From: Eubacterium sp.
GTDB lineage: Bacteria > Bacillota > Clostridia > Oscillospirales > Acutalibacteraceae
Assembly (NCBI GenBank): GCA_029059925.1
Contig: JAIDVA010000022.1
Location: 1 to 5,244, forward strand
DNA length: 5,244 nucleotides
Direction of reading: 5' to 3'
Numbering within the stretch: position 1 is the first letter of the stretch; every line of letters starts with the position of its first letter. Shown one piece after another: positions 1 through 5,190 of this stretch. A program made the position numbers and the translations under genes. The notes under the pieces were generated by a model, which was not told the DNA's origin, ran no database searches, and saw nothing but the letters and a program-made list of their open reading frames with translations.

Positions 1-472
1 CCTCACAGGTATATGTACCATTTGAGGAATAAAGACCAACCTTTAAGCCAAGCTCATTAATGTCTTTAATAAGCTGAGGAATACCTCGGCTGAAGGTTTT
101 TAAATCACCCTGCAGCTTTCCGTCAGCATCACGCATAGAGCTTTGCCAGCAGTCATCAAGATTAACATATTTGTAGCCTGCATCGGCAAGTCCGCTGTCG
201 ACCATTGCGTGTGCAACCTCCATAATCATATCCTGATCGATATGATTACGAAATGTATTCCAGCTTGACCATCCCATAGGCGGAGTTTTAGCGACGCCAT
301 TGTCATAATCAGGCATTTCGGATATATCTATTGTAATTTTTCTGGGCTTGGTAAATTTTTTGATTGCACATATTGGACATTTTCCGTTCGCCTTCATAGT
401 TAAGAACCACGATATAAAGAGCGTTATAAGGATAAGTATAATTGCTGTTAATATAATAAAAAATATTTTCAT
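1..472 (-). CDS. GH27 alpha-galactosidase-like glycoside hydrolase, membrane-anchored, N-terminal part only
   Basis: The gene starts at ATG 472-470 and runs off the left edge, leaving 157 residues. Residues 3-25 form one hydrophobic helix (FFIILTAIILILITLFISWF) with no evident signal-peptidase site, so I infer a membrane anchor with the enzyme outside the cell. A short linker with a CPIC pair (32-35) follows. Then comes the start of a GH27/melibiase (beta/alpha)8 barrel: TPPMGWSSWNTF (63-74), YVNLDDCW (102-109) and the strand LKVGLYSSNGTYTC (143-156), all hallmarks of clan GH-D. The family hydrolyses terminal alpha-galactosides. The catalytic aspartates lie beyond the window, so activity and exact specificity cannot be checked. 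The start is supported by GGAG 8 nt upstream, inside the end of the preceding gene, and by an ATGA overlap with that gene's stop. This implies translational coupling as the last visible gene of the minus-strand operon. GH27 membership is confident. Alpha-galactosidase rather than another GH27 activity is inference. Confidence 0.9.
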   Translation of the reverse strand, partial: MKIFFIILTAIILILITLFISWFLTMKANGKCPICAIKKFTKPRKITIDISEMPDYDNGVAKTPPMGWSSWNTFRNHIDQDMIMEVAHAMVDSGLADAGYKYVNLDDCWQSSMRDADGKLQGDLKTFSRGIPQLIKDINELGLKVGLYSSNGTYTCE

Positions 473-1626
473 AATCCTATCTCCTCAAAATAATCAAGTT
501 CTGTTTTTGCAAGTTGTTGTGTTTCCTTATTATCAATTTCGCTGATGGTTTTTGTCATAAATGATTTTCTGTGTTTTAAATTGTAGAAAAATCTGTAGCA
601 CCAGGCATATGGGGTCAGCCAAGGTCTGCCTTCGATAAATCTGATGTAATCAATATTTTTAAGTCTTTCATATGGCGGAAAGGCAAGTTTGAGTTTAACA
701 ATGAAAGAGCTTGATTTACCGCTCTTTTCAAGTTCCTTTCTGGTAACAATTGCCCCTTTGTTTTCATTCATTGCTCCGAACACACCGCTTTTGCATAAAT
801 ACCGCTGTGTTTTTTCGGTATTGTCAACAAATTGTCTGCCGATGCCAAACCATTCATAGCATACCGAAAGAATTACACGGCCAAAAGTATCAAGACCTAT
901 TGGTTTGAGCATGTCCATAACAACATCAAGGTCAATATCCTTTTTCTGCTGCATAACAGCAAGGTCAAGCACGTGTCTGATTCCGGCACCGTAAAACTTA
1001 AAATGATGTGCAATATGTGAAATCAGATATGCCATATGATAGTTGTCATTAAGTATGCCCTTATAGTCATCAAATCGGGCATTTTCAAAAGCGTCACAGA
1101 AAGCATCATCGCCGAATTCGCTTATAATACGTGTGTGAACCTCAAGCAGAACATTATTGCGTCGGTAATTGTATACCGGTCCGTTTTGTTCAGTGCATAT
1201 AAAACCTGCATTTGTCAGGATTTTTTTTACCTTGTCACGGTTAACCTTATCAATTAAAAGGTCTATATCTCCCATAGCGCGGCTTTCAGGAACGGGATAA
1301 CTGTTTCTCAGTATCGCTCCTTTAAACAGAATATAGCGTATCTCAGAGCTCGTAAACAGGTCGTTAACCTCATCCATACAATTTGTCTGGCACTGGTAAA
1401 GATAAACAAGGTCAAAAAACTTATTTTCTACAGCGGTCATAAAACCGCCGGGTATATTAAATTTTTGTTTTGAAATGTTCAGTACACAATAGCATATGCC
1501 TAAAAGATTGTGATGTCTGGTCAGCTTATAAAGCTCTTTCCAATCCATATCAGTCGGGATATCAACATCACTGCCTGTCAGATAAGCTTTGCAGATTGCG
1601 ATTAAAAAGCTTTCTTCTTTTTTCAT
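469..1626 (-). CDS. Nucleotidyltransferase family protein (PF14907 / NTP_transf_5 type)
   Basis: This 385-residue soluble protein matches the uncharacterised nucleotidyltransferase family of the DNA polymerase beta superfamily. Visible motifs are FKG (101-103), then R116-x2-GDIDLLI (119-125) with the metal-binding pair D120 and D122, and LEVH (161-164), where E162 is a plausible third acidic ligand. A helical half follows with HIAHHF (204-209) and GIRHVLDLAV (215-224), which resembles the conserved (L/I)RxxxDL segment of the family. The remaining C-terminal part is basic and aromatic and I do not recognise it. Members are presumed to transfer a nucleotide to an unknown acceptor; some sit in peptide or polysaccharide clusters. 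The start codon follows the previous gene's TAA with no gap and has no good Shine-Dalgarno sequence, so translation probably relies on reinitiation. A later start at Met27 is possible but would trim conserved-looking helical sequence. The stop overlaps the start of the GH27 gene. Family call is confident; function is unknown. Confidence 0.85.
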   Translation of the reverse strand: MKKEESFLIAICKAYLTGSDVDIPTDMDWKELYKLTRHHNLLGICYCVLNISKQKFNIPGGFMTAVENKFFDLVYLYQCQTNCMDEVNDLFTSSEIRYILFKGAILRNSYPVPESRAMGDIDLLIDKVNRDKVKKILTNAGFICTEQNGPVYNYRRNNVLLEVHTRIISEFGDDAFCDAFENARFDDYKGILNDNYHMAYLISHIAHHFKFYGAGIRHVLDLAVMQQKKDIDLDVVMDMLKPIGLDTFGRVILSVCYEWFGIGRQFVDNTEKTQRYLCKSGVFGAMNENKGAIVTRKELEKSGKSSSFIVKLKLAFPPYERLKNIDYIRFIEGRPWLTPYAWCYRFFYNLKHRKSFMTKTISEIDNKETQQLAKTELDYFEEIGL

Positions 1627-2130
1627 TTAAAAAACTACCGCACCGAAGACCAGGCTGAGTATGGTAATAATCAGTCCTGCGATAAATACACCGATTGATA
1701 TTATGCCAAAGCTTTTCTTTTTATCAAGATGAAGCAGGGATGCAAGAAGTGCACCCGTCCAACCACCTGTACCCGGAAGCGGAATAGCAACAAAAAAAAG
1801 CAGGCCCCAAATTCCGTATTTATCAATTTTATCACGTTTTTTTAATGTTTTTTCTTCAAGCCAGAAAACAATGTTTTTAAGACCCGGTATTTTTTTGAAT
1901 ATTTCAAATATCCAGTTTATAAGCAGCAGAATAAAAGGAATTGGTAAAATGTTGCCTAAAAAGCTGATGATAAATCCTACAAACGGATTCATATCTAAAA
2001 GTACAATTGCCGTAAACATTCCGAGTCTGCATTCAAGAATGGGACAAACAGAAATTAAGAAAACAACAAGCCAGTCAGGAATACCATGTGATGTTAAAAA
2101 TTCCTGTATGGTCTGGACAAGTTCGTGCAT
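1627..2130 (-). CDS. Small multidrug export family membrane protein (PF06695 / COG2426)
   Basis: A 167-residue integral membrane protein. The family signature is clear: PILECRLG (30-37) corresponds to the usual PIxExRxG motif after the first helix, and AIPLPGTGGWTGALLA (115-130) is its near-invariant second motif. Hydrophobic segments lie at about 20-46, 50-75, 107-133 and 141-167, with a charged cytoplasmic-looking loop (EEKTLKKRDKIDK, 92-104) between the second and third. The 'multidrug export' name rests on old annotation; transport substrate and mechanism are not established. I chose ATG 2130 over an in-frame TTG at 2136 because the Shine-Dalgarno GGGAG (plus strand 2139-2143) lies 8 nt from the ATG but only 2 nt from the TTG. 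It is 19 nt downstream of the Nudix gene, and its TAA stop abuts the nucleotidyltransferase ATG, so it is co-transcribed with both. Confidence 0.88.
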   Translation of the reverse strand: MHELVQTIQEFLTSHGIPDWLVVFLISVCPILECRLGMFTAIVLLDMNPFVGFIISFLGNILPIPFILLLINWIFEIFKKIPGLKNIVFWLEEKTLKKRDKIDKYGIWGLLFFVAIPLPGTGGWTGALLASLLHLDKKKSFGIISIGVFIAGLIITILSLVFGAVVF

Positions 2131-2138
2131 AGTCAAAT

Positions 2139-2143
2139 CTCCC
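2139..2143 (-). promoter_or_regulatory. Shine-Dalgarno deciding the start of the COG2426 gene
   Basis: Read on the minus strand this is GGGAG, in the 19-nt gap after the Nudix stop codon. Its spacing is 8 nt to ATG 2130 and 2 nt to TTG 2136, so the ATG is the likely start and the protein begins MHELV rather than with two extra residues. Confidence 0.75.
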
Positions 2144-2149
2144 TGTAAA

Positions 2150-2887
2150 TTATTTTTTTGAAGGTATGTAATTATTCTTCATAAGAAAACGATTTGCCTG
2201 TTTTAAAATAGCCTTATCATTGTCGAATTTAAGGTATGGCATAGCCTTTTGATATGTCAGCCATATGTAATCCTCAATCTCTTCTTCCTGGATGGTTGTG
2301 GTAGTGTCATCCGTTGTGCCGACAAAAATAGATACTCTTTTCTGCACCTTATTTTTTATCTTATATTCCGACACTCCCTCAAAGCCCATATGCAGCTTGA
2401 TATGAATACCCGTTTCCTCCAGCACTTCACGTCTTGCTGCATCGAATCTTGTTTCGCCTCGTTCCAGATGCCCCTTAGGAAATCCCCAGTGAGCAGAGCG
2501 CTTATTTTTTATCAGCAGATAACGGATGCTGTTATAAATATTTCTGTATATTATTGCACCGCTGCTGGTTTCATAATAGCATGTTAATTTATATTCAGGA
2601 AAATCATTTTCAATATCAATTTGATCAATAATATCAATATTAATGTATCGTGTGCTCTTTGGAGCAAGTATCCATATATTGTTTTTATTCTCCGGATTAA
2701 GCGGCTCAAGCACTCCGATAATCCTACCGTCATAATTATTTACTGCGTGGTCGATTCCGAGAATAAAAGCATATTCGTCCTTAGGGGTATCGTTTATTAA
2801 CGCCAAATTAAGAGGGTAGGTGAATCCTTTTTCGTCCTTGAAGCCGATGGGTTTAACAACCTGTGCTCTGACACAACGTCCAAGCAT
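2150..2887 (-). CDS. Pyrophosphatase-like domain fused to Nudix hydrolase (Ap4A hydrolase-like)
   Basis: 245 residues with two domains. The C-terminal domain (about 105-240) carries a complete Nudix box, G139-x5-E145-x7-R153-E154-V-x-E157-E158-x-G160-I161, preceded by WGFPKGH (134-140). That lead-in is typical of asymmetric diadenosine tetraphosphate hydrolases and related MutT-like enzymes, so cleavage of a nucleoside diphosphate derivative with Mg2+ is expected. The N-terminal about 80 residues (GRCVRAQVVKPIG, YPLN at 24-27, EYAFILGID at 38-46, WILAP at 72-76) resemble the small inorganic-pyrophosphatase-like proteins of Firmicutes. The classic DxDxxD metal cluster of family I pyrophosphatase is not present, so this half may be non-catalytic. 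The start is ATG 2887 with GGTGAT 3 nt upstream, pairing with the 5' part of the anti-Shine-Dalgarno (AUCACC). It is the first gene of the minus operon, about 24 nt from the predicted transcription start. Nudix call is very confident; the substrate is inference. Confidence 0.9.
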   Translation of the reverse strand: MLGRCVRAQVVKPIGFKDEKGFTYPLNLALINDTPKDEYAFILGIDHAVNNYDGRIIGVLEPLNPENKNNIWILAPKSTRYINIDIIDQIDIENDFPEYKLTCYYETSSGAIIYRNIYNSIRYLLIKNKRSAHWGFPKGHLERGETRFDAARREVLEETGIHIKLHMGFEGVSEYKIKNKVQKRVSIFVGTTDDTTTTIQEEEIEDYIWLTYQKAMPYLKFDNDKAILKQANRFLMKNNYIPSKK

Positions 2888-2890
2888 AAT

Positions 2891-2896
2891 ATCACC
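2891..2896 (-). promoter_or_regulatory. Ribosome binding site (GGTGAT type) of the Nudix gene
   Basis: On the minus strand GGTGAT precedes ATG 2887 by 3 nt. It pairs with AUCACC at the 16S rRNA 3' end rather than the CCUCC core, which explains the short spacing. The permease gene on the other side of the divergent region uses the same hexamer. Confidence 0.6.
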
Positions 2897-2917
2897 ACCA
2901 AATACATATATAGATTT

Positions 2918-2946
2918 ATTATATCTAATTTGTATAAATATTACAA
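2918..2946 (-). promoter_or_regulatory. Sigma-A promoter of the Nudix/COG2426/NTase/GH27 operon
   Basis: Reading the minus strand, TTGTAA (plus strand 2941-2946) is followed by exactly 17 nt and then a perfect TATAAT (2918-2923). Transcription would start near 2911, giving a leader of about 24 nt before ATG 2887. This is the best promoter match upstream of the minus-strand genes, and no convincing terminator is seen between those four genes. Confidence 0.8.
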
Positions 2947-2957
2947 GTGGATTGTAA
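2941..2957. repeat. Inverted repeat TTACAA-N5-TTGTAA over the minus-promoter -35 box
   Basis: TTACAA (2941-2946), spacer GTGGA, TTGTAA (2952-2957): a perfect 6-bp dyad with a 5-nt centre. One arm is the -35 hexamer of the minus-strand promoter, so a dimeric regulator bound here would block or alter that promoter. It could also be chance in AT-rich DNA or simply two opposed -35-like hexamers. A plus-strand TATAAT at 2977-2982 lies 19 nt from the second arm. Confidence 0.4.
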
Positions 2958-3074
2958 AATTAATTTGAAATTACAATATAATATCTGTATTCAAAATGAT
3001 TACAAACGGACATCCGATTAATTTAATGTCTGATAAATTTTTATCAAAAGTTAATAAACTTCTGTCTATTTTTG

Positions 3075-3083
3075 TGATATAAT
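3075..3083 (+). promoter_or_regulatory. Extended -10 promoter of the CmpB-type permease gene
   Basis: TGATATAAT gives the TG-n-TATAAT extended -10 element, with TATAAT at 3078-3083. No good -35 lies 17 nt upstream, which fits extended -10 promoters. Transcription would start near 3090, leaving a leader of only about 11 nt that contains the ribosome binding site and nothing else. A second, weaker candidate (TTGTAA 2952-2957, 19-nt spacer, TATAAT 2977-2982) would give a leader over 100 nt. Confidence 0.65.
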
Positions 3084-3090
3084 ATTAATC

Positions 3091-3096
3091 GGTGAT
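3091..3096 (+). promoter_or_regulatory. Ribosome binding site (GGTGAT) deciding the permease start
   Basis: GGTGAT ends 4 nt before ATG 3101. In-frame GTG 3092 and ATG 3095 both overlap this hexamer, so they would lack an upstream binding site and would lie almost at the predicted 5' end of the mRNA. ATG 3101 is therefore preferred. Confidence 0.6.
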
Positions 3097-3100
3097 GAAA

Positions 3101-3769
3101 ATGAAAAATAAAATAAGCAAAACCGATAATAAGGGTTTTGCAAATGGCTTATGCTTTAACAAGCTTGTGTGGATATTTCTGATATGCTGTGTCGTAGGAT
3201 TTATTGTAGAAACAATTTGGTGCCTGATTCGCCACGGATATATTGAGTCGAGAAAATCGCTGGTTTACGGTCCGCTTTCCGTAGCATATGGAATGGGCGG
3301 AGTTATACTGACTCTGGCACTATATAAGCTGAAGGATGAAAGTCTGGGAAAGGTTTTCTTTATCTCATTTATTGTAGGGACAGTAACAGAATATATATGC
3401 TCTCTCGGTCAGGAAATTGTTTTTGGATCGGTAGCGTGGGATTACAGCAATGTACCGTTGAATATCAATGGCAGAGTTTGTTTATTGTATTCCCTCTTCT
3501 GGGGAGTACTCGGAATAGTATGGATAAAATTGATTTATCCGCATATGTCTGTGCTGATAGAAAAAATACCTGTTAATATTGGTATGATACTGACATGGGC
3601 ATTTGTTGTATTTTTCGTTTTTGATTCGTTTATGTCCGCAACAGCAGCACTGCGAATGGATGCAAGAAATGCAGGAGAGCCGCCGTCAAATCATTTTGAG
3701 GTTTTCCTTGATGACCGTTTTGACGACGAGCGTATGCACAGTATTTATGCCAACTCCAAGGATATTTAA
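3101..3769 (+). CDS. Putative CmpB-type ABC transporter permease (PF06541 / COG4905)
   Basis: 222-residue polytopic membrane protein from ATG 3101. About five hydrophobic helices are seen at roughly 22-42, 58-76, 85-107, 126-146 and 158-181, with a soluble acidic tail (DDRFDDE, 204-210). Family features are visible in order: GFIVETIWCLIRHG (33-46), LVYGPLSVAYGMGG (54-67) and WDYSNVPLNINGRVCLLYSLFWG (113-135). These match the 'ABC-transporter type IV' family common in Clostridia. The family name is historical: no ATPase or binding protein is encoded nearby, and the substrate is unknown, so a role as a true ABC permease is doubtful. The gene stands alone, divergent from the Nudix operon, and is followed 7 nt after its stop by a strong terminator. 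Family assignment is confident; function is open. Confidence 0.87.
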   Translation: MKNKISKTDNKGFANGLCFNKLVWIFLICCVVGFIVETIWCLIRHGYIESRKSLVYGPLSVAYGMGGVILTLALYKLKDESLGKVFFISFIVGTVTEYICSLGQEIVFGSVAWDYSNVPLNINGRVCLLYSLFWGVLGIVWIKLIYPHMSVLIEKIPVNIGMILTWAFVVFFVFDSFMSATAALRMDARNAGEPPSNHFEVFLDDRFDDERMHSIYANSKDI

Positions 3770-3776
3770 TAAAAAT

Positions 3777-3817
3777 ATAATGCCGCTTAACTTAATCTTG
3801 TTAAGCGGCATTATTTT
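3777..3817 (+). terminator. Rho-independent terminator after the permease gene
   Basis: A perfect 15-bp stem, ATAATGCCGCTTAAC (3777-3791) with GTTAAGCGGCATTAT (3800-3814), encloses an 8-nt loop (3792-3799) and runs into a T-rich tail (TTATTTTAT). It begins 7 nt after the permease TAA. The A-rich upstream flank (AAAAATATAA) means the hairpin could also stop minus-strand transcription, though no minus-strand gene runs into it here. Confidence 0.92.
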
Positions 3818-3852
3818 ATACTTAAAACTGTATATTAAAAAATGATTAAAAT

Positions 3853-3874
3853 TGTGCATTGAATAGTATACACA
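3853..3874. repeat. Imperfect inverted repeat at the ECF operon promoter
   Basis: TGTGCAT (3853-3859), 8-nt spacer, ATACACA (3868-3874): six of seven positions are complementary. It brackets the -35 hexamer of the promoter below, a usual position for a repressor operator. The arms are short and it may be coincidence; no regulator gene is encoded in the window. Confidence 0.3.
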
Positions 3875-3887
3875 TCAGTGATAAGAT
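3859..3887 (+). promoter_or_regulatory. Sigma-A promoter of the ECF S component/amidohydrolase operon
   Basis: TTGAAT (3859-3864), 17-nt spacer, TAAGAT (3882-3887), with TG at 3879-3880 making an extended -10 (TGaTAAGAT). The start would be near 3894, about 18 nt before ATG 3912. The leader has room for the ribosome binding site only, so there is no riboswitch, unlike many vitamin-transporter S component genes. Confidence 0.7.
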
Positions 3888-3897
3888 TTAGAAAAAC

Positions 3898-3905
3898 AAG
3901 GAGGA
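3898..3905 (+). promoter_or_regulatory. Strong Shine-Dalgarno deciding the ECF S component start
   Basis: AAGGAGGA, with GGAGG (3900-3904) 7 nt before ATG 3912. An in-frame TTG at 3906 sits immediately after it and is too close to be used, so the protein begins MENQK. Confidence 0.85.
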
Positions 3906-3911
3906 TTGATT

Positions 3912-4445
3912 ATGGAAAATCAAAAAACTAAAAATACGTTCAGTGTAAGAGCAATTTGCTTTACTGCAATTATGGCGGCGCTTATTTTTGTATTTACCTT
4001 TACATTCAAGATTCCGCTCGGAACAGGGTATACACATATTGGTGACAGCATAATATTTTTATCGATTGCTTTATTGGGTGCAAAAAAATCAAGTATTGCA
4101 GCGGGTATCGGTGCAGCACTTGCCGATTTGATTGGTGGGTACAGCGAATGGATTGTGCCAACATTTTTAATCAAATTTATTATGGTTTTAATTTGCGGCT
4201 TATTTGCTGAAAAGCTGATTAAAAATAAATTTGCAGGATATATTGTTGGTGCGATTATCGGCGGAGCGTTTCAGATTTGCGGTTATACCGTTGCAAAGCT
4301 TATTATTTTTGATAAGGCTTATGCACTTACTACATTACCTGAACTTGTTATTCAGACAATAGTCGGAATCATTGTTGCGGTTGTATTTATTTCTGTTTTT
4401 AACAAAACAAAGGTAACTGATAAGCTTAGAAAGATGGCAGAATAG
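3912..4445 (+). CDS. ECF transporter S component (COG4720-like), substrate unknown
   Basis: 177-residue substrate-binding membrane subunit of an energy-coupling factor transporter. Six hydrophobic segments are visible at about 13-35, 43-57, 59-78, 82-103, 108-133 and 143-165, the expected S component architecture and length. TM1 contains AIMAA (19-23), the AxxxA motif that docks on the transmembrane T subunit. The stretch YTHIGD (40-45) and ADLIGGYSEWIVPTFLIK (71-88) is typical of the riboflavin/HMP/pyridoxine-type S families. No EcfA, EcfA' or EcfT gene is nearby, so I infer a group II system using a shared energising module encoded elsewhere. The gene is the first of a two-gene operon with an amidohydrolase 12 nt downstream, pointing to an imported compound that is then processed. 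Vitamin precursors such as thiamin or pyridoxine derivatives are possible, but nothing in the sequence fixes the ligand. Confidence 0.87.
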   Translation: MENQKTKNTFSVRAICFTAIMAALIFVFTFTFKIPLGTGYTHIGDSIIFLSIALLGAKKSSIAAGIGAALADLIGGYSEWIVPTFLIKFIMVLICGLFAEKLIKNKFAGYIVGAIIGGAFQICGYTVAKLIIFDKAYALTTLPELVIQTIVGIIVAVVFISVFNKTKVTDKLRKMAE

Positions 4446-4448
4446 GAG
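4443..4448 (+). promoter_or_regulatory. Stop codon embedded in the amidohydrolase Shine-Dalgarno
   Basis: TAGGAG: the TAG that ends the ECF S component gene is also the first half of the ribosome binding site, 9 nt from ATG 4458. This supports coupled translation of the two genes. Confidence 0.75.
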
Positions 4449-4457
4449 ATTTTCATT

Positions 4458-5183
4458 ATGAAAAAAATTGATGCACACTCACATATAGGAAATTTCGGTG
4501 GCTGGGCAGGTGTTGCGTTTACGAAGGACAGGCTAATTGAACAGATGAGAGAATATGATATTGAAAAAACATTTTTGACGGGAGCCTCTTTTCAGGGAAA
4601 TGACAAGGTGGTTGATGCTTTTCAGTCATATCCGGAAAAAATTGTACCCTTTGTATGGGTTAATCCTGCACTTGATGATGTGGAAAAAAAGCTTGATAAA
4701 TACATAAATCAAGAGCATTTTGCCGGAATAAAAATGCAGCCGTTGTTTGATTCGTTCGTGGCTGATGATCCTGTAGTTTATCCGGTAATGGATTTTGCAA
4801 GAGAATATGATGTTCCGGTGTTTATTCATTGCGGTCATCCGCCGTATTCTCTGCCGTGGAGTATTGGTCTGCTTGCTGAGCAGTATCCTGATGTAAGGGT
4901 AACTATGATTCATATGGGGCACGGACATGGGGTTTATATTGATGCCTCCATTAAAATGGCAAAAAGATATAATAATCTTTATCTCGAAATGAGCGGTATG
5001 CCTATGGGCAGTAAAATTAAAGAAGCATATGAGACGGTTGGAAGTGACAGAATTATGTTTGGTATTGATTCGCCTTTTCATCATCCTACTGTTGAAATAC
5101 AGAAGGTATTGACCTGCGGTCTTGATGAAAAAGCACAGCTGGATGTTTTTTATAATAATGCGAAAAGGTTATTGCGATTATAA
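4458..5183 (+). CDS. Metal-dependent amidohydrolase (Amidohydro_2 / COG2159 family)
   Basis: 241-residue cytosolic TIM-barrel hydrolase. Expected metal and catalytic residues are in order: the HxH of strand 1 (H7, H9 in DAHSHIG), K92 in AGIKMQP, H124 in VFIHCGH, H152 in IHMGHGH, and the strand-8 aspartate D204 in MFGIDSPF. This is the ligand set of the PF04909 group, whose members hydrolyse amide or ester bonds or decarboxylate aromatic acids with one divalent metal. At 241 residues it is shorter than ACMSD-type decarboxylases (around 300 or more) but it is complete, from HxH to a C-terminal NNAKRLLRL segment that resembles the family's usual GNAxRLL ending. The start follows the embedded TAGGAG site. 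The gene is cotranscribed with the ECF S component, so its substrate is probably the imported molecule or a derivative. The TAA stop lies 7 nt before the non-genomic tail, so the reading frame is intact if the contig end is read correctly. Superfamily is confident; reaction is unknown. Confidence 0.88.
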   Translation: MKKIDAHSHIGNFGGWAGVAFTKDRLIEQMREYDIEKTFLTGASFQGNDKVVDAFQSYPEKIVPFVWVNPALDDVEKKLDKYINQEHFAGIKMQPLFDSFVADDPVVYPVMDFAREYDVPVFIHCGHPPYSLPWSIGLLAEQYPDVRVTMIHMGHGHGVYIDASIKMAKRYNNLYLEMSGMPMGSKIKEAYETVGSDRIMFGIDSPFHHPTVEIQKVLTCGLDEKAQLDVFYNNAKRLLRL

Positions 5184-5190
5184 ATTATAG

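Noticed and set aside
2131..2136. TTG 2136 as the start of the COG2426 gene
   Set aside because: It is only 2 nt from the Shine-Dalgarno sequence, while ATG 2130 has the normal 8-nt spacing.
1871..2161. 96-codon plus-strand open frame opposite the COG2426 gene
   Set aside because: It is antisense to a gene with two intact family motifs and has no recognisable domain of its own.
2611..2645. Short tandem-like repeats of ATATCAAT
   Set aside because: They lie inside the Nudix gene and encode the Ile/Asp-rich stretch YINIDIIDQIDIEN between the two domains. Biased amino acid use explains them.
3603..3845. 80-codon plus-strand frame overlapping the permease C-terminus
   Set aside because: It is out of frame with the conserved permease, runs through the terminator hairpin, and I see no convincing ribosome binding site. 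It is a shadow frame.
3815..3911. Riboswitch (TPP, FMN or similar) upstream of the ECF S component gene
   Set aside because: The likely promoter leaves only about 18 nt of leader, and no conserved aptamer motifs or paired helices are present between the terminator and the gene.
4626..5084. 152-codon open frame on the minus strand inside the amidohydrolase gene
   Set aside because: It is antisense to a clearly conserved protein. Its translation is low-complexity and rich in His, Ile and Arg, with no recognisable domain.
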